DNA of 64,000 nt from Lachnospiraceae bacterium (GTDB lineage Bacteria > Bacillota > Clostridia > Lachnospirales > Lachnospiraceae), in assembly GCA_011959105.1 (NCBI GenBank), contig BLLU01000179.1:1-64000 (forward strand), read 5' to 3'. The position numbers were made by a program, and so were the translations under genes. Below the pieces are notes generated by a model that was given only the letters and a program-made list of their open reading frames with translations, was not told the DNA's origin and made no database searches. This document shows positions 18,145-27,089 of this stretch, piece by piece. The first letter of the stretch is position 1, and each line of letters begins with the position of its first letter.

Positions 18145-20610
18145 ATGAAAATTAAATGGAATGTGATAGGGATTATGCTTATTATAACGGCGGTCCTGAT
18201 CATGCAGATTCCTGTACCGGAGGCGGATGCATCGTCATTCGCTTCCGATTTTAAAATGGACGGAACTACGCTGATCAGTTATACAGGCACGGCAACCGAC
18301 GTGTCTGTTCCGTCTGATGTAAAAGTGATCGGTGAAGGTGCTTTTCAGAACAATACTACCATTACCAGAGTGACAATCCCGGAGAATGTGGAAAAAATAG
18401 AACCCTACGCTTTCTGGGGATGCAGTCAACTGGAAAAGGTGGGGCTGGGAGAGGGGCTTGGCGAGGTGGGAGATTACGTTTTTGCCAACTGCCCGGAACT
18501 TGAGTCGGTCTATTTCCCGGACAATATCGCTCGGATCGGCATTATGGCTTTTGCGGACTGTGCCTCCCTGCGGACTGTCAAAATTCCCTATACCGTGCGT
18601 TCCGTACATGATACGGCTTTTGACGGCTGTTATCGGTTGGAAATCGAATATGATATTGGCACGGAGGGAGAACGTTTTGCCCTGTATTTTTCGGAGAAAC
18701 GGAAGGAAATGCCGGAATACGAGGATATTGAAGATTATGGGGAGATGGTTACACCACCTGTTCAGCCCCCTTCGGAAGGGGAATTGCCCGCGCCGCAGCC
18801 CGGAAATTCAGACAATGTTTCCGGCAGTTTCCTGGAGAATTTGGTCAATGGTATTTCTGATATTTTCGGCGGTTCTGATCAACCGGTTACAGATATTCCG
18901 GGCAGGGAATTGGGCACTTCCACAGTGGTGGGCAATATGGCGGTGGTGTTTATGGATAATACCCAGCCCCAGGTATCAAGCGGGGGAGGTTCGGTGTCTG
19001 AAAGCCGGGAGGCTCAGTCCATGCGGGAATACACCACGGAAAAGGCTAAGGGAACTGTGAAATACACACTGGTGGACGGCAGTGTACTGGCAGATCGGGC
19101 TTACTATGGTTATCAGAATCTGGGGAGTCTGGCGCTGCCGGAAGGCCTGGAGGAGATCGGAGAGTTTTCCTTCGCCAGAAGCAGTTTGCAGGAGGTGGTT
19201 ATACCGGAGGGGGTGACCAGCATTGGCTATGGCGCCTTTTATCATTGCGACCGGCTGGGACAGGTGCAGCTGCCAGGCACAATCACCCATATAGCCCCCA
19301 AGGCCTTTGATCATACCGGCTGGGTAAATCTGTTTTTTGAGCAGGGAGCCGGGGACTATCTGGTGGCCGGGGACGGTATATTGCTGGCCTATAAGGGAAA
19401 GGAAGCGCAGGTCCGCATTCCTGAAGGAATACGGCAGATCGGCCCCGAAGTATTTCAGGGTCATACGGAAATTACTTCGCTGACCCTGCCGGATTCATTG
19501 GAGATCATCGGGGAAGCGGCCTTTGCGGACTGCGATAATCTCAGACAGGTGTCGGGCATGTCCGGAGTGCGGATTATCCGTGACAGGGCTTTTTACCACT
19601 GTCCCCTGGAGTGGGTGGTATTGCCGGCCTCAGTAGAAAGTGTGGGACTGGGGGCTTTTGCCCGACAGGATGTGGGGGGCGTGGTCCTGCTGCAGGGGCA
19701 GGTTCCCGCAGCAGGCCGGGAACTTTCCGCAGACAGGCGGTCTAACGAGGGCTACCGTATCAATGCGTTTGACAATGTGGAATATGTGCTGGCGTACAAT
19801 CATCTTATGGGCCAGGAGTTGGAAGGCACGGTTCTGGACAGCGGACAGACGGTATACAACGGGGTTATGGGACATCTGGAAGACAATGTGCTGGCAGCGG
19901 ATGCCACTTATCTGTCTGTGGCAGAGGTACAGGGCAGATCCTGGAGCGGAACGGTTCGGATTGACGGGCAAAGTTACACGCTGCAGGGCATGGATCAGAT
20001 AAGTTATTCCATACCCAAATGGCAGGTTTCCTCAAGCGGGGATTTGACAGTAGCAGGGGATATGGAACTTCAGGCCCGGCTTTCTCCCCAGGGTGAGGGG
20101 GATTTGCTGCAGGTTCGGAAGCTGGCCGGCATCGGGGAAGCACCGGAACTGGATGCCGCCTACAGGCGGATTTATCAGCAGGGACTGCCTATGGATACTT
20201 TGTGTTATACCCTCAGTCTCTACGAGGGCAGCAGCGGAGGAAGGATTACCCGCCTGGGCAAGCAGGCCTTGGAAGTTACGATGCCTTTGCCGGAGCAGTT
20301 GCAGAATAAGGATTTACGGTTGGTAACAGTAGATCGCAATGGGCAGCTGGAATATCTTCCCGTTGCCACAGACGGTGAGCAGATCAGATTTTCTACGGAC
20401 TATCTGTCGGTATACGGTATTTATGGAAGCGGAAGTTTGTATGCTCAGGGGGATGTGGTGGATGGCCGGGCGGTGATCACCGATTACGGCAGGAGAGACG
20501 CTTCTCCGGATACAGGAGACCCTGTCCATCCCAAGTGGATACTGGGCACAGGCCTGTTGGCCTTGGGGTTGGCAATGATTTTATTACAGCGTAAGAAGAG
20601 GACGGCGTGA
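18145..20610 (+). CDS. second sortase-anchored BspA-like LRR surface protein
   Basis: 821 residues with a signal peptide (VIGIMLIITAVLIMQIPVPEADA), an N-terminal LRR_5 block (GEGAFQNNTTITRVTIPENV), a Pro-rich spacer, a second LRR_5 block (IGEFSFARSSLQEVVIPEGV), a beta-rich region, and a C-terminal signal SPDTGDPVHPKW followed by a hydrophobic helix and RKKRTA. It starts 10 bases after the first LRR gene and shares its xPxTGDxxHPKW ending, so both are probably handled by the sortase upstream. The ribosome site AGAGGA precedes the ATG. Confidence 0.9.
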   Translation: MKIKWNVIGIMLIITAVLIMQIPVPEADASSFASDFKMDGTTLISYTGTATDVSVPSDVKVIGEGAFQNNTTITRVTIPENVEKIEPYAFWGCSQLEKVGLGEGLGEVGDYVFANCPELESVYFPDNIARIGIMAFADCASLRTVKIPYTVRSVHDTAFDGCYRLEIEYDIGTEGERFALYFSEKRKEMPEYEDIEDYGEMVTPPVQPPSEGELPAPQPGNSDNVSGSFLENLVNGISDIFGGSDQPVTDIPGRELGTSTVVGNMAVVFMDNTQPQVSSGGGSVSESREAQSMREYTTEKAKGTVKYTLVDGSVLADRAYYGYQNLGSLALPEGLEEIGEFSFARSSLQEVVIPEGVTSIGYGAFYHCDRLGQVQLPGTITHIAPKAFDHTGWVNLFFEQGAGDYLVAGDGILLAYKGKEAQVRIPEGIRQIGPEVFQGHTEITSLTLPDSLEIIGEAAFADCDNLRQVSGMSGVRIIRDRAFYHCPLEWVVLPASVESVGLGAFARQDVGGVVLLQGQVPAAGRELSADRRSNEGYRINAFDNVEYVLAYNHLMGQELEGTVLDSGQTVYNGVMGHLEDNVLAADATYLSVAEVQGRSWSGTVRIDGQSYTLQGMDQISYSIPKWQVSSSGDLTVAGDMELQARLSPQGEGDLLQVRKLAGIGEAPELDAAYRRIYQQGLPMDTLCYTLSLYEGSSGGRITRLGKQALEVTMPLPEQLQNKDLRLVTVDRNGQLEYLPVATDGEQIRFSTDYLSVYGIYGSGSLYAQGDVVDGRAVITDYGRRDASPDTGDPVHPKWILGTGLLALGLAMILLQRKKRTA

Positions 20611-20632
20611 CTTTGGTCACGCCGTTATTTTA
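20602..20632 (+). terminator. rho-independent terminator after LRR genes
   Basis: ACGGCGTGAC-TTTG-GTCACGCCGT, a perfect 10-bp stem, is followed by TATTTTAT. It overlaps the stop codon of the second LRR gene and closes the sortase cassette. Confidence 0.85.
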
Positions 20633-20741
20633 TGCCATTCTTCCGATTCGTTTACAATAACAATACGCGCTGCGCGGCATATCTTATAGATGGGTGGCGA
20701 CAACTGCCCGGTAGAAGAAGCGGATTGGGGGAAGAACGGAA

Positions 20742-21692
20742 ATGCAACGCGTCAGAGGACAGATCGGAGCGGAGAGGGTCGATTTAAAATCCTGGCAGAA
20801 ATATGGCGTCACGGTGGCGGTGCTGGATACAGGCATGGCCGTGCATCCGGACCTGGAGGGGCGTTTGGATGCTTTTTTTGATTTTGTCCGGGGAAAGGGC
20901 AGAGAAGCAGCCTGTTATGACGACAACGGTCACGGAACCCATGTGTGCGGCATCCTGTGCGGCAGCGGCAGGATGTCTGACGGCAGATACAGGGGGATCG
21001 CGCCGGACAGCCGCCTGGTGGTATGCAAAGTGTTGGACCATCAGGGAGACGGCAGCATGGAACACATGCTGCAGGGGCTTCTGTTCGTAGAGAGGAATTA
21101 CAGGAGGTATGATATCAGGGTGGTGAATATCTCGGTGGGGATCGGCCAGCTTCGGGATCGGGAGAAGGTCTCCGCGCTGGCTGAAGCGGTGCAGCGACTG
21201 TGGAAGCTGGGGTTGGTGGTGGTCTGCGCGGCGGGCAACAAAGGGCCGGGAGAGAACACGCTCTCTGCCATCGGTACTGGGGATAGGGTAATTATGGTGG
21301 GCTGTCACGACGGAAGCTATCGGCGGGGAGATCCCGGCAGCTGCAGTCTGTATTCCGGACGGGGACAGGAGGGAAGCCGCATCCGCAAGCCGGACCTGGT
21401 GGCGCCGGGAACGGATATCATGTCCTGTAATGCCTACTGGCAGAAGGGAAGACGTCCGGAATACTATACGGTCAAGAGCGGAACATCCATGGCAACCCCC
21501 ATTGTAACGGGATGTGCTGCCCTGCTGTTACAAAAAGAGCCCTATCTGTCCAATGACCGGGTGCGTGAACGACTGATATATTCGGCCCGGGATCTGGGGG
21601 CTCCCTGGAATCAGCAGGGGGAGAGTGGTATTATAGTGTCAAGTTGCAGGAAAATCAGCAAATTTAAAAATAATGTCAATATTTGTCGATGA
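20742..21692 (+). CDS. S8 family subtilisin-like serine protease
   Basis: 316 residues with a complete catalytic triad: Asp29 in AVLDTGMAVHPD, His64 in DDNGHGTHVCG, Ser249 in SGTSMATP, and the oxyanion region VVCAAGNKGPGE. There is no signal peptide or propeptide, so it looks like an intracellular-type subtilisin. Its substrate is unknown. It lies after the terminator of the LRR cassette and is probably a separate unit. The C-terminal tail (KISKFKNNVNIC) is unlike the rest of the protein and AT-rich, so the 3' end may lie near a junction with the accessory region. GGGGGAAG serves as ribosome site. Confidence 0.9.
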   Translation: MQRVRGQIGAERVDLKSWQKYGVTVAVLDTGMAVHPDLEGRLDAFFDFVRGKGREAACYDDNGHGTHVCGILCGSGRMSDGRYRGIAPDSRLVVCKVLDHQGDGSMEHMLQGLLFVERNYRRYDIRVVNISVGIGQLRDREKVSALAEAVQRLWKLGLVVVCAAGNKGPGENTLSAIGTGDRVIMVGCHDGSYRRGDPGSCSLYSGRGQEGSRIRKPDLVAPGTDIMSCNAYWQKGRRPEYYTVKSGTSMATPIVTGCAALLLQKEPYLSNDRVRERLIYSARDLGAPWNQQGESGIIVSSCRKISKFKNNVNICR

Positions 21693-21914
21693 AATACAGG
21701 TTTTGTAAATAGAATTCGTGTGATATAATTATCGAGAAGAGTCTTGACGTGTAATAAGCAGTTTTGACATTTATAACATATTGAATCGTTAAGATTTGTA
21801 TGTTACAGAAAAGCAGCCAAAAGGGAGGAGGGGAATCCAGTGGAATAGAAACAGTGAAGTAAATTTTTGGCAGTGATAACAGAGTGTGTGCTGAAGTGCA
21901 AAGGAGGTATAAGA

Positions 21915-22247
21915 ATGATGAAAAGAAAATTGATGAAAAGAATCAAGATAAATACGATTAATGCTTTTGCGCTGTTTCTGACGGCTATCATTTTAACAAC
22001 ACCATTAGTTGCATATGCAGCCTTTGTACAACCGGGATTAGTCAATGGAGACGGTGTGCGCCTAAGAGAAACACCGGGTTTAAATGGAGTTGTCTTAGGA
22101 TTAATGTACAGGGGCGAAAAAATAACATTGAGCGATGAAATCGATCATGATTACCCGGCGTGGGTCTATTTAAGGAGAGAAAAGAATCAGACGGTAGGCT
22201 GGATGGAATGGTCTTATTTTATTCATGATTGGGAGTCGGAATCCTAA
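21915..22247 (+). CDS. secreted SH3-domain protein
   Basis: 110 residues starting at the ATG after AAGGAGG at 21901. A basic start and hydrophobic segment (AFALFLTAIILTTPLVAYA) form a signal peptide. The remainder reads as one bacterial SH3 domain: NGDGVRLRETPGLNGVVLGLMYRGEKI ... AWVYLRREKNQTVGWM. Such domains usually bind peptidoglycan or act as extracytoplasmic adaptors. No catalytic domain is attached. The local base composition is clearly AT-richer than the LRR region before it. Confidence 0.75.
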   Translation: MMKRKLMKRIKINTINAFALFLTAIILTTPLVAYAAFVQPGLVNGDGVRLRETPGLNGVVLGLMYRGEKITLSDEIDHDYPAWVYLRREKNQTVGWMEWSYFIHDWESES

Positions 22248-22262
22248 AGATTGGGTTTTAAT

Positions 22263-22318
22263 ACATATTCTATTCTCCCGGTATAGTTTGGAGAGAATAG
22301 AATATGTATTTTTCTTTT
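22263..22318 (+). terminator. strong hairpin terminator/attenuator
   Basis: A perfect 15-bp stem (ACATATTCTATTCTC ... GAGAATAGAATATGT) is followed by ATTTTTCTTTT. Only 15 bases separate its end from the next start codon, so the lipoprotein gene has no room for a promoter of its own outside the hairpin and may depend on read-through. Confidence 0.8.
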
Positions 22319-22333
22319 GAGCGGAGGTATAAG

Positions 22334-23398
22334 ATGGGTTTGAGAAAGCGGATTTTCAAAAGGAAAGTACTGATTTTATCTTTTATTGGCGTATGTTTTC
22401 TATCCGGTTGCGGACAAGAATACGGTAGCGGTCCTTTATCGGAAGCAGCTGACAATCGCGTTACTGAGGAAAACGATATAAATTATTCCGAAAACATGGC
22501 AGAAACGGAAGAGGATGAAGAAGAGGATGCATTGGAAACTGCTGTAAATATGAAAGAAGAATATATTCGCTATAATGGTAATGATGAGATTGACCTGTTG
22601 AGAGCGATGCATCGCTGCGCGTCTGATGGGGAAAAAATATATCTTGCATATGGTGAACCTGATTTATATGTCATGCCAATGGGCGCAGATGAACATTCCA
22701 GGGTATATATTGACAACCCGAAAGAAATGGATATCTGCCATGTTGCCATGGATCCCTATGGGAGGATTCATTTGCTGGCGGCGGATTCCGATGGCGATGA
22801 GTGGTTTATCTGGCGCCTTGATGAAAGCGGTCAGATTGACAAAGAGATTGATATTTCTTCGCACATTGAGACAAAACAGGTGCCGCTTTGGTTTCTGATT
22901 GATAAAGAAGGCAATTATTATTTTCAATGGATGATGAATCGAAATGGGATCATTATAGACAGCGAAGGGGGACTTATGCACAGCTTTTCACCTGAATCGC
23001 TGGAAATCAGATGGATCTACGAAGCCGAAGCAGGAAGGGATGGTTTCATTTATCTTGTTTACGGTGATCAGAGCGACACATTGAAAATAGGCGCGCTTAA
23101 TATGGAAACTTGTTCTATAAAAAAAGAAGAATCCTCCTTTGCGTTTCCTGGAAACGAAACATTCAGTGAAATGTCCATGGGCACGGATACAGATTTTCTA
23201 TTATTTAGCCCATATAGCGGAATCTGGGCTTATGATAATGAAAAAGGAATCCTTGAAAACCGCAAGACGATACCGGATCTGAATATCCCCCAAGATACAT
23301 ATTTCTGGCCTCTTACATTTTTGACTGACGGAAGGCTGCTTCTGTTAGAGAGAACCGAAAATGAGGTCCATTTAAAATATATTCCGGCGGGCGAATAA
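22334..23398 (+). CDS. lipoprotein with propeller-like repeats, function unknown
   Basis: About 354 residues from the ATG after GGAGG. The signal peptide ends in a lipobox, FLSGC, so it should be lipid-anchored outside the membrane. An acidic spacer (EEDEEEDALE) follows. The rest contains aspartate/tryptophan-rich strand repeats (VAMDPYGRIHLLA, WFLIDKEGNYYF, GRDGFIYLVYGD) suggestive of a beta-propeller, though no named family is certain. The next gene is a solute-binding lipoprotein 14 bases later, and the two look like a functional pair. Confidence 0.7.
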   Translation: MGLRKRIFKRKVLILSFIGVCFLSGCGQEYGSGPLSEAADNRVTEENDINYSENMAETEEDEEEDALETAVNMKEEYIRYNGNDEIDLLRAMHRCASDGEKIYLAYGEPDLYVMPMGADEHSRVYIDNPKEMDICHVAMDPYGRIHLLAADSDGDEWFIWRLDESGQIDKEIDISSHIETKQVPLWFLIDKEGNYYFQWMMNRNGIIIDSEGGLMHSFSPESLEIRWIYEAEAGRDGFIYLVYGDQSDTLKIGALNMETCSIKKEESSFAFPGNETFSEMSMGTDTDFLLFSPYSGIWAYDNEKGILENRKTIPDLNIPQDTYFWPLTFLTDGRLLLLERTENEVHLKYIPAGE

Positions 23399-23412
23399 GG
23401 AGATTGGGAAAG

Positions 23413-24717
23413 ATGAAAAAGCAGTTTTTATGGGGCGTAACAATGCTATGCTTTTTGCTTGCCGGATGCGGCACAAAGCCGTCTGCGGAAGCAGAGGCAG
23501 ATATCTTGAAGCTGGCGACTTTTCAAGGGAAATCCTCCAGTTTATGTCAATGGGTGGATCGGTATAATGAGAATCATTCGGATGTGAAAATAGAGATCGT
23601 TAATTATCTGGATAATTACCCTGATCTGTATGATGCCCTCAATCAAATAAAAATTGAGATCAGTGCCGGAAAAGGTCCTGATATGGTGGACTTTGGAAAT
23701 CGATATTCACCGCTTGACGCGTCCTGCGGAATAATGATTGATTTATATCCTTTCATGCAAAAGGATAAAATGCTTGACCGGCATAATTTTCAATGTAATA
23801 TTTGGGAAGCCTTTGAAATAGATGACAGTTTGTTTGTTCTTGTACCCAATTATACAATAGACTCCTATGCCACGGATCATGCGGCTTTGGCTGGCTTGGA
23901 TCGTATGAATATTAATCAGTTGGTAGATGCTTACGATATGTTGGATGAGGGGAGTATTCTTTTTCCGGGGGAAACCAAGCTGGCTGTATTTGGAATGATA
24001 TGTTTTGGCAGCCTGGAAAATTATATTGACTGGGGAACTGGCACCTGTGATTTTGACAGTGAAAGTTTTAAAGAACTTTTGCGGTTTTCCAATAGATTTC
24101 CTCTGAATTTAAATATAGATAATGATTACTCGGCAAAAGCGTTTTTTACAGAAGGACGTGCCCTTTTGTATCCGGTATCCATTAATAATGTCTATGGGAC
24201 CGCTTATGTAAGAATGCTTTTTGGAAGTACACCCACATATATAGGATATCCGTTTGATGAGGGGGGAGGAAATATGGCGGAAATTACAAATCTTGCGATC
24301 GGGATCAGTGCATCCAGCCAAAATAAAGAGAAGTCTTGGGAATTTTTAAAGAGCCTGCTTGATGAAGAATTTCAGGACAATATAAAAAGGGGATTGCCTG
24401 TTCGGATCAGCTCTCTGGAAAAAAAAATAGAGGCCGCCATGAGAACAGAATATGACGCAAACGGTGAAAAAGTAGCGAAAGACGCCATACGTTTTGAGGG
24501 GGAAGATCCTGAAAATATTTATGAAATAACTGCGGAAGATGCCGAAATGCTGAAAACAATTATTAATAAAATTGAGTATAACACAGCAGATGATCAAGAA
24601 CTGAAAGGCATCTTACTGGAAGAAGCCGAATATCTGTTTAACAATGATCGAAATGTGGACGATGTTGCGAAAATAATTCAAAATCGCGCAAGCGTATATA
24701 TTAGTGAGAATAAGTAG
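23413..24717 (+). CDS. extracellular solute-binding lipoprotein (ABC family 1-like)
   Basis: About 434 residues. The signal peptide and lipobox are FLLAGC. The mature part has the layout of family 1 sugar-binding proteins: LKLATFQGKSSSLCQWVDRYNENHSDVKIEIV near the start, KGPDMVDFG, FFTEGRALLYP, and NLAIGISASSQNKEKSWEFLKSLL near the end. No permease or ATPase genes are adjacent, so its transporter is elsewhere or it has a sensory role. The ATG at 23413 follows AAGGAGATT. The region is AT-rich compared with the core genes. Confidence 0.8.
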   Translation: MKKQFLWGVTMLCFLLAGCGTKPSAEAEADILKLATFQGKSSSLCQWVDRYNENHSDVKIEIVNYLDNYPDLYDALNQIKIEISAGKGPDMVDFGNRYSPLDASCGIMIDLYPFMQKDKMLDRHNFQCNIWEAFEIDDSLFVLVPNYTIDSYATDHAALAGLDRMNINQLVDAYDMLDEGSILFPGETKLAVFGMICFGSLENYIDWGTGTCDFDSESFKELLRFSNRFPLNLNIDNDYSAKAFFTEGRALLYPVSINNVYGTAYVRMLFGSTPTYIGYPFDEGGGNMAEITNLAIGISASSQNKEKSWEFLKSLLDEEFQDNIKRGLPVRISSLEKKIEAAMRTEYDANGEKVAKDAIRFEGEDPENIYEITAEDAEMLKTIINKIEYNTADDQELKGILLEEAEYLFNNDRNVDDVAKIIQNRASVYISENK

Positions 24718-24757
24718 AATCACAGCAATTTCTTTTAAAGCCAGGAAAATCGTTCCC

Positions 24758-24805
24758 AAGCAGGAAGCTGACTCCTATACCGGAGGCGGTTCCTGCTTAT
24801 TTTTT
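24758..24805 (+). terminator. rho-independent terminator after solute-binding gene
   Basis: AAGCAGGAA and TTCCTGCTT pair around a loop that itself contains CTCC/GGAG, followed by ATTTTTTG. It separates the lipoprotein pair from the recombinase cassette. The remaining bases to 24987 show no gene. Confidence 0.8.
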
Positions 24806-24987
24806 GCTTAAAAAATGCTTTCTGCCAGATGGCGGTAATGATTTTTCAAATATGCGCTAAGATATGTGAGTAGTCATGGGACAATCCAACAGACGAATAG
24901 AATGAGTATATGATAGCATGCAACCGCGAAAAGAACCAGAACGGCGCGGGGCTGCGCTTATAGATCAGGTATATCAGGAAAGGGGAG

Positions 24988-25263
24988 ATGGCCTTGAAAC
25001 TGTCGGAGGAAATCCTTACAGGAATGGCGGAGGTGGATATTCGAACTGTGGAGATTTCTGAACTCACCGACCTGCGGGATATAGAAATCGACACTTCACA
25101 GCCGGTGGAGAAAAAGCTGGATGCTTTTGCCAGACAGACAAAGAATGTCTATGTGAACCGAATCGGGGACTATGTGGTAAAAGTCCGATTCCAGGAAGGC
25201 GGAGCTACGATAGATGATAAAATGGCGGAATATCTGCGGAGAATGTCGGAAATATACCTATAG
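24988..25263 (+). CDS. small DUF6870-like protein of recombinase cassette
   Basis: 91 residues. The pattern VDIRTVEISELTDLRDIEID followed by KNVYVNRIGDYVVKVRFQE resembles the DUF6870 family found on clostridial mobile elements, often beside recombinase genes. Its role is not known; a directionality factor or accessory DNA-binding protein is possible but unproven. The ribosome site is AGGAAAGGGGAG. A small inverted repeat (GGCTTT-CA-AAAGCC) lies in the gap before the first recombinase. Confidence 0.6.
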   Translation: MALKLSEEILTGMAEVDIRTVEISELTDLRDIEIDTSQPVEKKLDAFARQTKNVYVNRIGDYVVKVRFQEGGATIDDKMAEYLRRMSEIYL

Positions 25264-25339
25264 AACATTTTCATAAGGCTTTCAAAAGCCATAAAAGAGG
25301 CTTGTTGCCATCACCAGAATATAAGTCAGGAGTGACAGC

Positions 25340-27088
25340 ATGAAAGAAACGGGGGAACAAAAACCGTTCCTTGCAGCCATGTATCTTCGCCTTTCCAGGG
25401 AGGACAGCGAAGTGGGAACCATCGCTGCTTTCGGAACGGCAGAGAAAAAAGATGGCACATTCAAAGCCGAGAGCAACAGCATCGGCAGTCAGAGAGAGCT
25501 GATCCGCTCTTTTATCGAAGGGCAGATGGATATGGAACTCTTTGACTGCTATGCGGATGACAATTATTCCGGCAGCGATTTCAACAGACCAGAATTTAAA
25601 AGGATGATGAGAGACATTGAGGCGGGCAGGGTGAATTGCGTCATTGTGAAAGACCTGTCCCGTTTCGGGCGGGATTACATCGAGACCGGGAGATATCTGG
25701 AACGGGTATTTCCGGCCCTTGGAGTGCGATTTATCGCGCTTACCGATCACTATGACAGTTTTTCGGCCGATGCCGGAGAGCGGAATATTGTGCTGCCGGT
25801 TAAAAATTTCATAAACGACAGCTACTGCCGGGATATTTCCGTTAAGGTCAAGAGCCAGCTTGCGGTCAAGCGGGGGAATGGGGAATGCCTGGCCGCTTTC
25901 GCCGTATATGGCTACCAAAAATCGCCGGAGAATAGAAATAAGCTGCTGGTGGACGACTATGCCGCCGGGATCGTGCGGAGAATTTTTGCCTGGAAGATTG
26001 AAGGAATGGCGGCTTCCGCCATTGCGGAAAAATTGAATGCCCTTTGCATCCTTTCCCCAAGGGAATATAAGAAATCCCTGGGACTTAACTACCGGGGTGG
26101 ATTTTCAGGGGGAAACAGTTCGAAGTGGAGCGATACGGCGGTCAAGAGGATATTGACCAACGAGATTTACCTGGGCCATCTGGTACAGGGAAAGACGGAG
26201 CGGATCAATTACAAGATAAAGAAATGCGTGGAAAAACCGAGAGAGGAATGGGTAAGGGTGGAAAACACCCATGAGGCCATTGTCTCCTCGGACGATTTTG
26301 CCATTGTGCAGAACCTCCTTAAAGCAGACGGGCGCATCAGCCCGGCGAGGAAAGAGTTAAGCCCCTTTATGGGGCTGCTCTTCTGCGGGGATTGCAGAGA
26401 GCAGATGGTAAGGCGGGTCAACCGCTATAAGGGGACAGAAAAGGTATACTATATCTGCTCCACAAAGAACCGTGGAGAAGGATGCAGCCGCCACAGTACC
26501 CTGGAGGCGGTGTTGAAGGAATTGGCTGAAACTGCCATCCGCCGATATGTTAATGTCTTTCTGGAACAGGGGCGGCTGTACGCACAGGCAAAGGAATGTG
26601 AGGCGAACTTGCAGGCAGTCGTCTATTATAATAGGGAAATTGCCCGTCTCAAACAAGAGAAGGATAAATACTACAGCCTGTGCGCGGGACTGTATGAGGA
26701 TCTGCGCACAGGGGTTATCACCAAGGGGGAATTTGACCGGCTCCGCAGTGCGTTTCAAAGAAAGGCAGAAAAGCTGTCAGCGGCGGAAGAAAACCAGGAG
26801 CGGCTTGTCCGGGAGTCGTTTATATTCGGCCTGCGCAGCGCGGGACGGCTGGCATCCTTTAAAAACTCCCTGGAATTAAAGGAGATCGACCGCCATACCC
26901 TTGCCAGCCTTGTCAAAAGGATCCGGGTCTATGAGGGAAAGCGGGTGGAGATGGAATTCTACTTCACCGACCCGTACCGGGCCATGGCGGACTATAACGA
27001 AAAGGCTGCTTCCGATCCCTCTGGGACATTTATCCCTACCGGGAATGAGACGCAAAATGCGTCTGCCGGAATGGAAAGGAGGGCGTGA
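25340..27088 (+). CDS. large serine recombinase 1 of 3
   Basis: 582 residues with the large serine recombinase plan. The catalytic domain starts with AAMYLRLSRED (Ser19) and contains VIVKDLSRFGRDYIETGRYLE. A recombinase domain follows, then a zinc ribbon FCGDCREQM ... YYICSTKNRGEGC, a coiled-coil insertion (EANLQAVVYYNREIARLKQEKD) and a C-terminal tail. It should cut and join att sites for integration or excision. The stop lies 1 base before the start of the next recombinase, so the three genes form one transcript. Confidence 0.93.
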   Translation: MKETGEQKPFLAAMYLRLSREDSEVGTIAAFGTAEKKDGTFKAESNSIGSQRELIRSFIEGQMDMELFDCYADDNYSGSDFNRPEFKRMMRDIEAGRVNCVIVKDLSRFGRDYIETGRYLERVFPALGVRFIALTDHYDSFSADAGERNIVLPVKNFINDSYCRDISVKVKSQLAVKRGNGECLAAFAVYGYQKSPENRNKLLVDDYAAGIVRRIFAWKIEGMAASAIAEKLNALCILSPREYKKSLGLNYRGGFSGGNSSKWSDTAVKRILTNEIYLGHLVQGKTERINYKIKKCVEKPREEWVRVENTHEAIVSSDDFAIVQNLLKADGRISPARKELSPFMGLLFCGDCREQMVRRVNRYKGTEKVYYICSTKNRGEGCSRHSTLEAVLKELAETAIRRYVNVFLEQGRLYAQAKECEANLQAVVYYNREIARLKQEKDKYYSLCAGLYEDLRTGVITKGEFDRLRSAFQRKAEKLSAAEENQERLVRESFIFGLRSAGRLASFKNSLELKEIDRHTLASLVKRIRVYEGKRVEMEFYFTDPYRAMADYNEKAASDPSGTFIPTGNETQNASAGMERRA

Positions 27089-27089
27089 T

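Noticed and set aside
20690-20881. 63-aa plus ORF before the subtilisin gene
   Set aside because: Overlaps the protease start in another frame, low complexity, no ribosome site.
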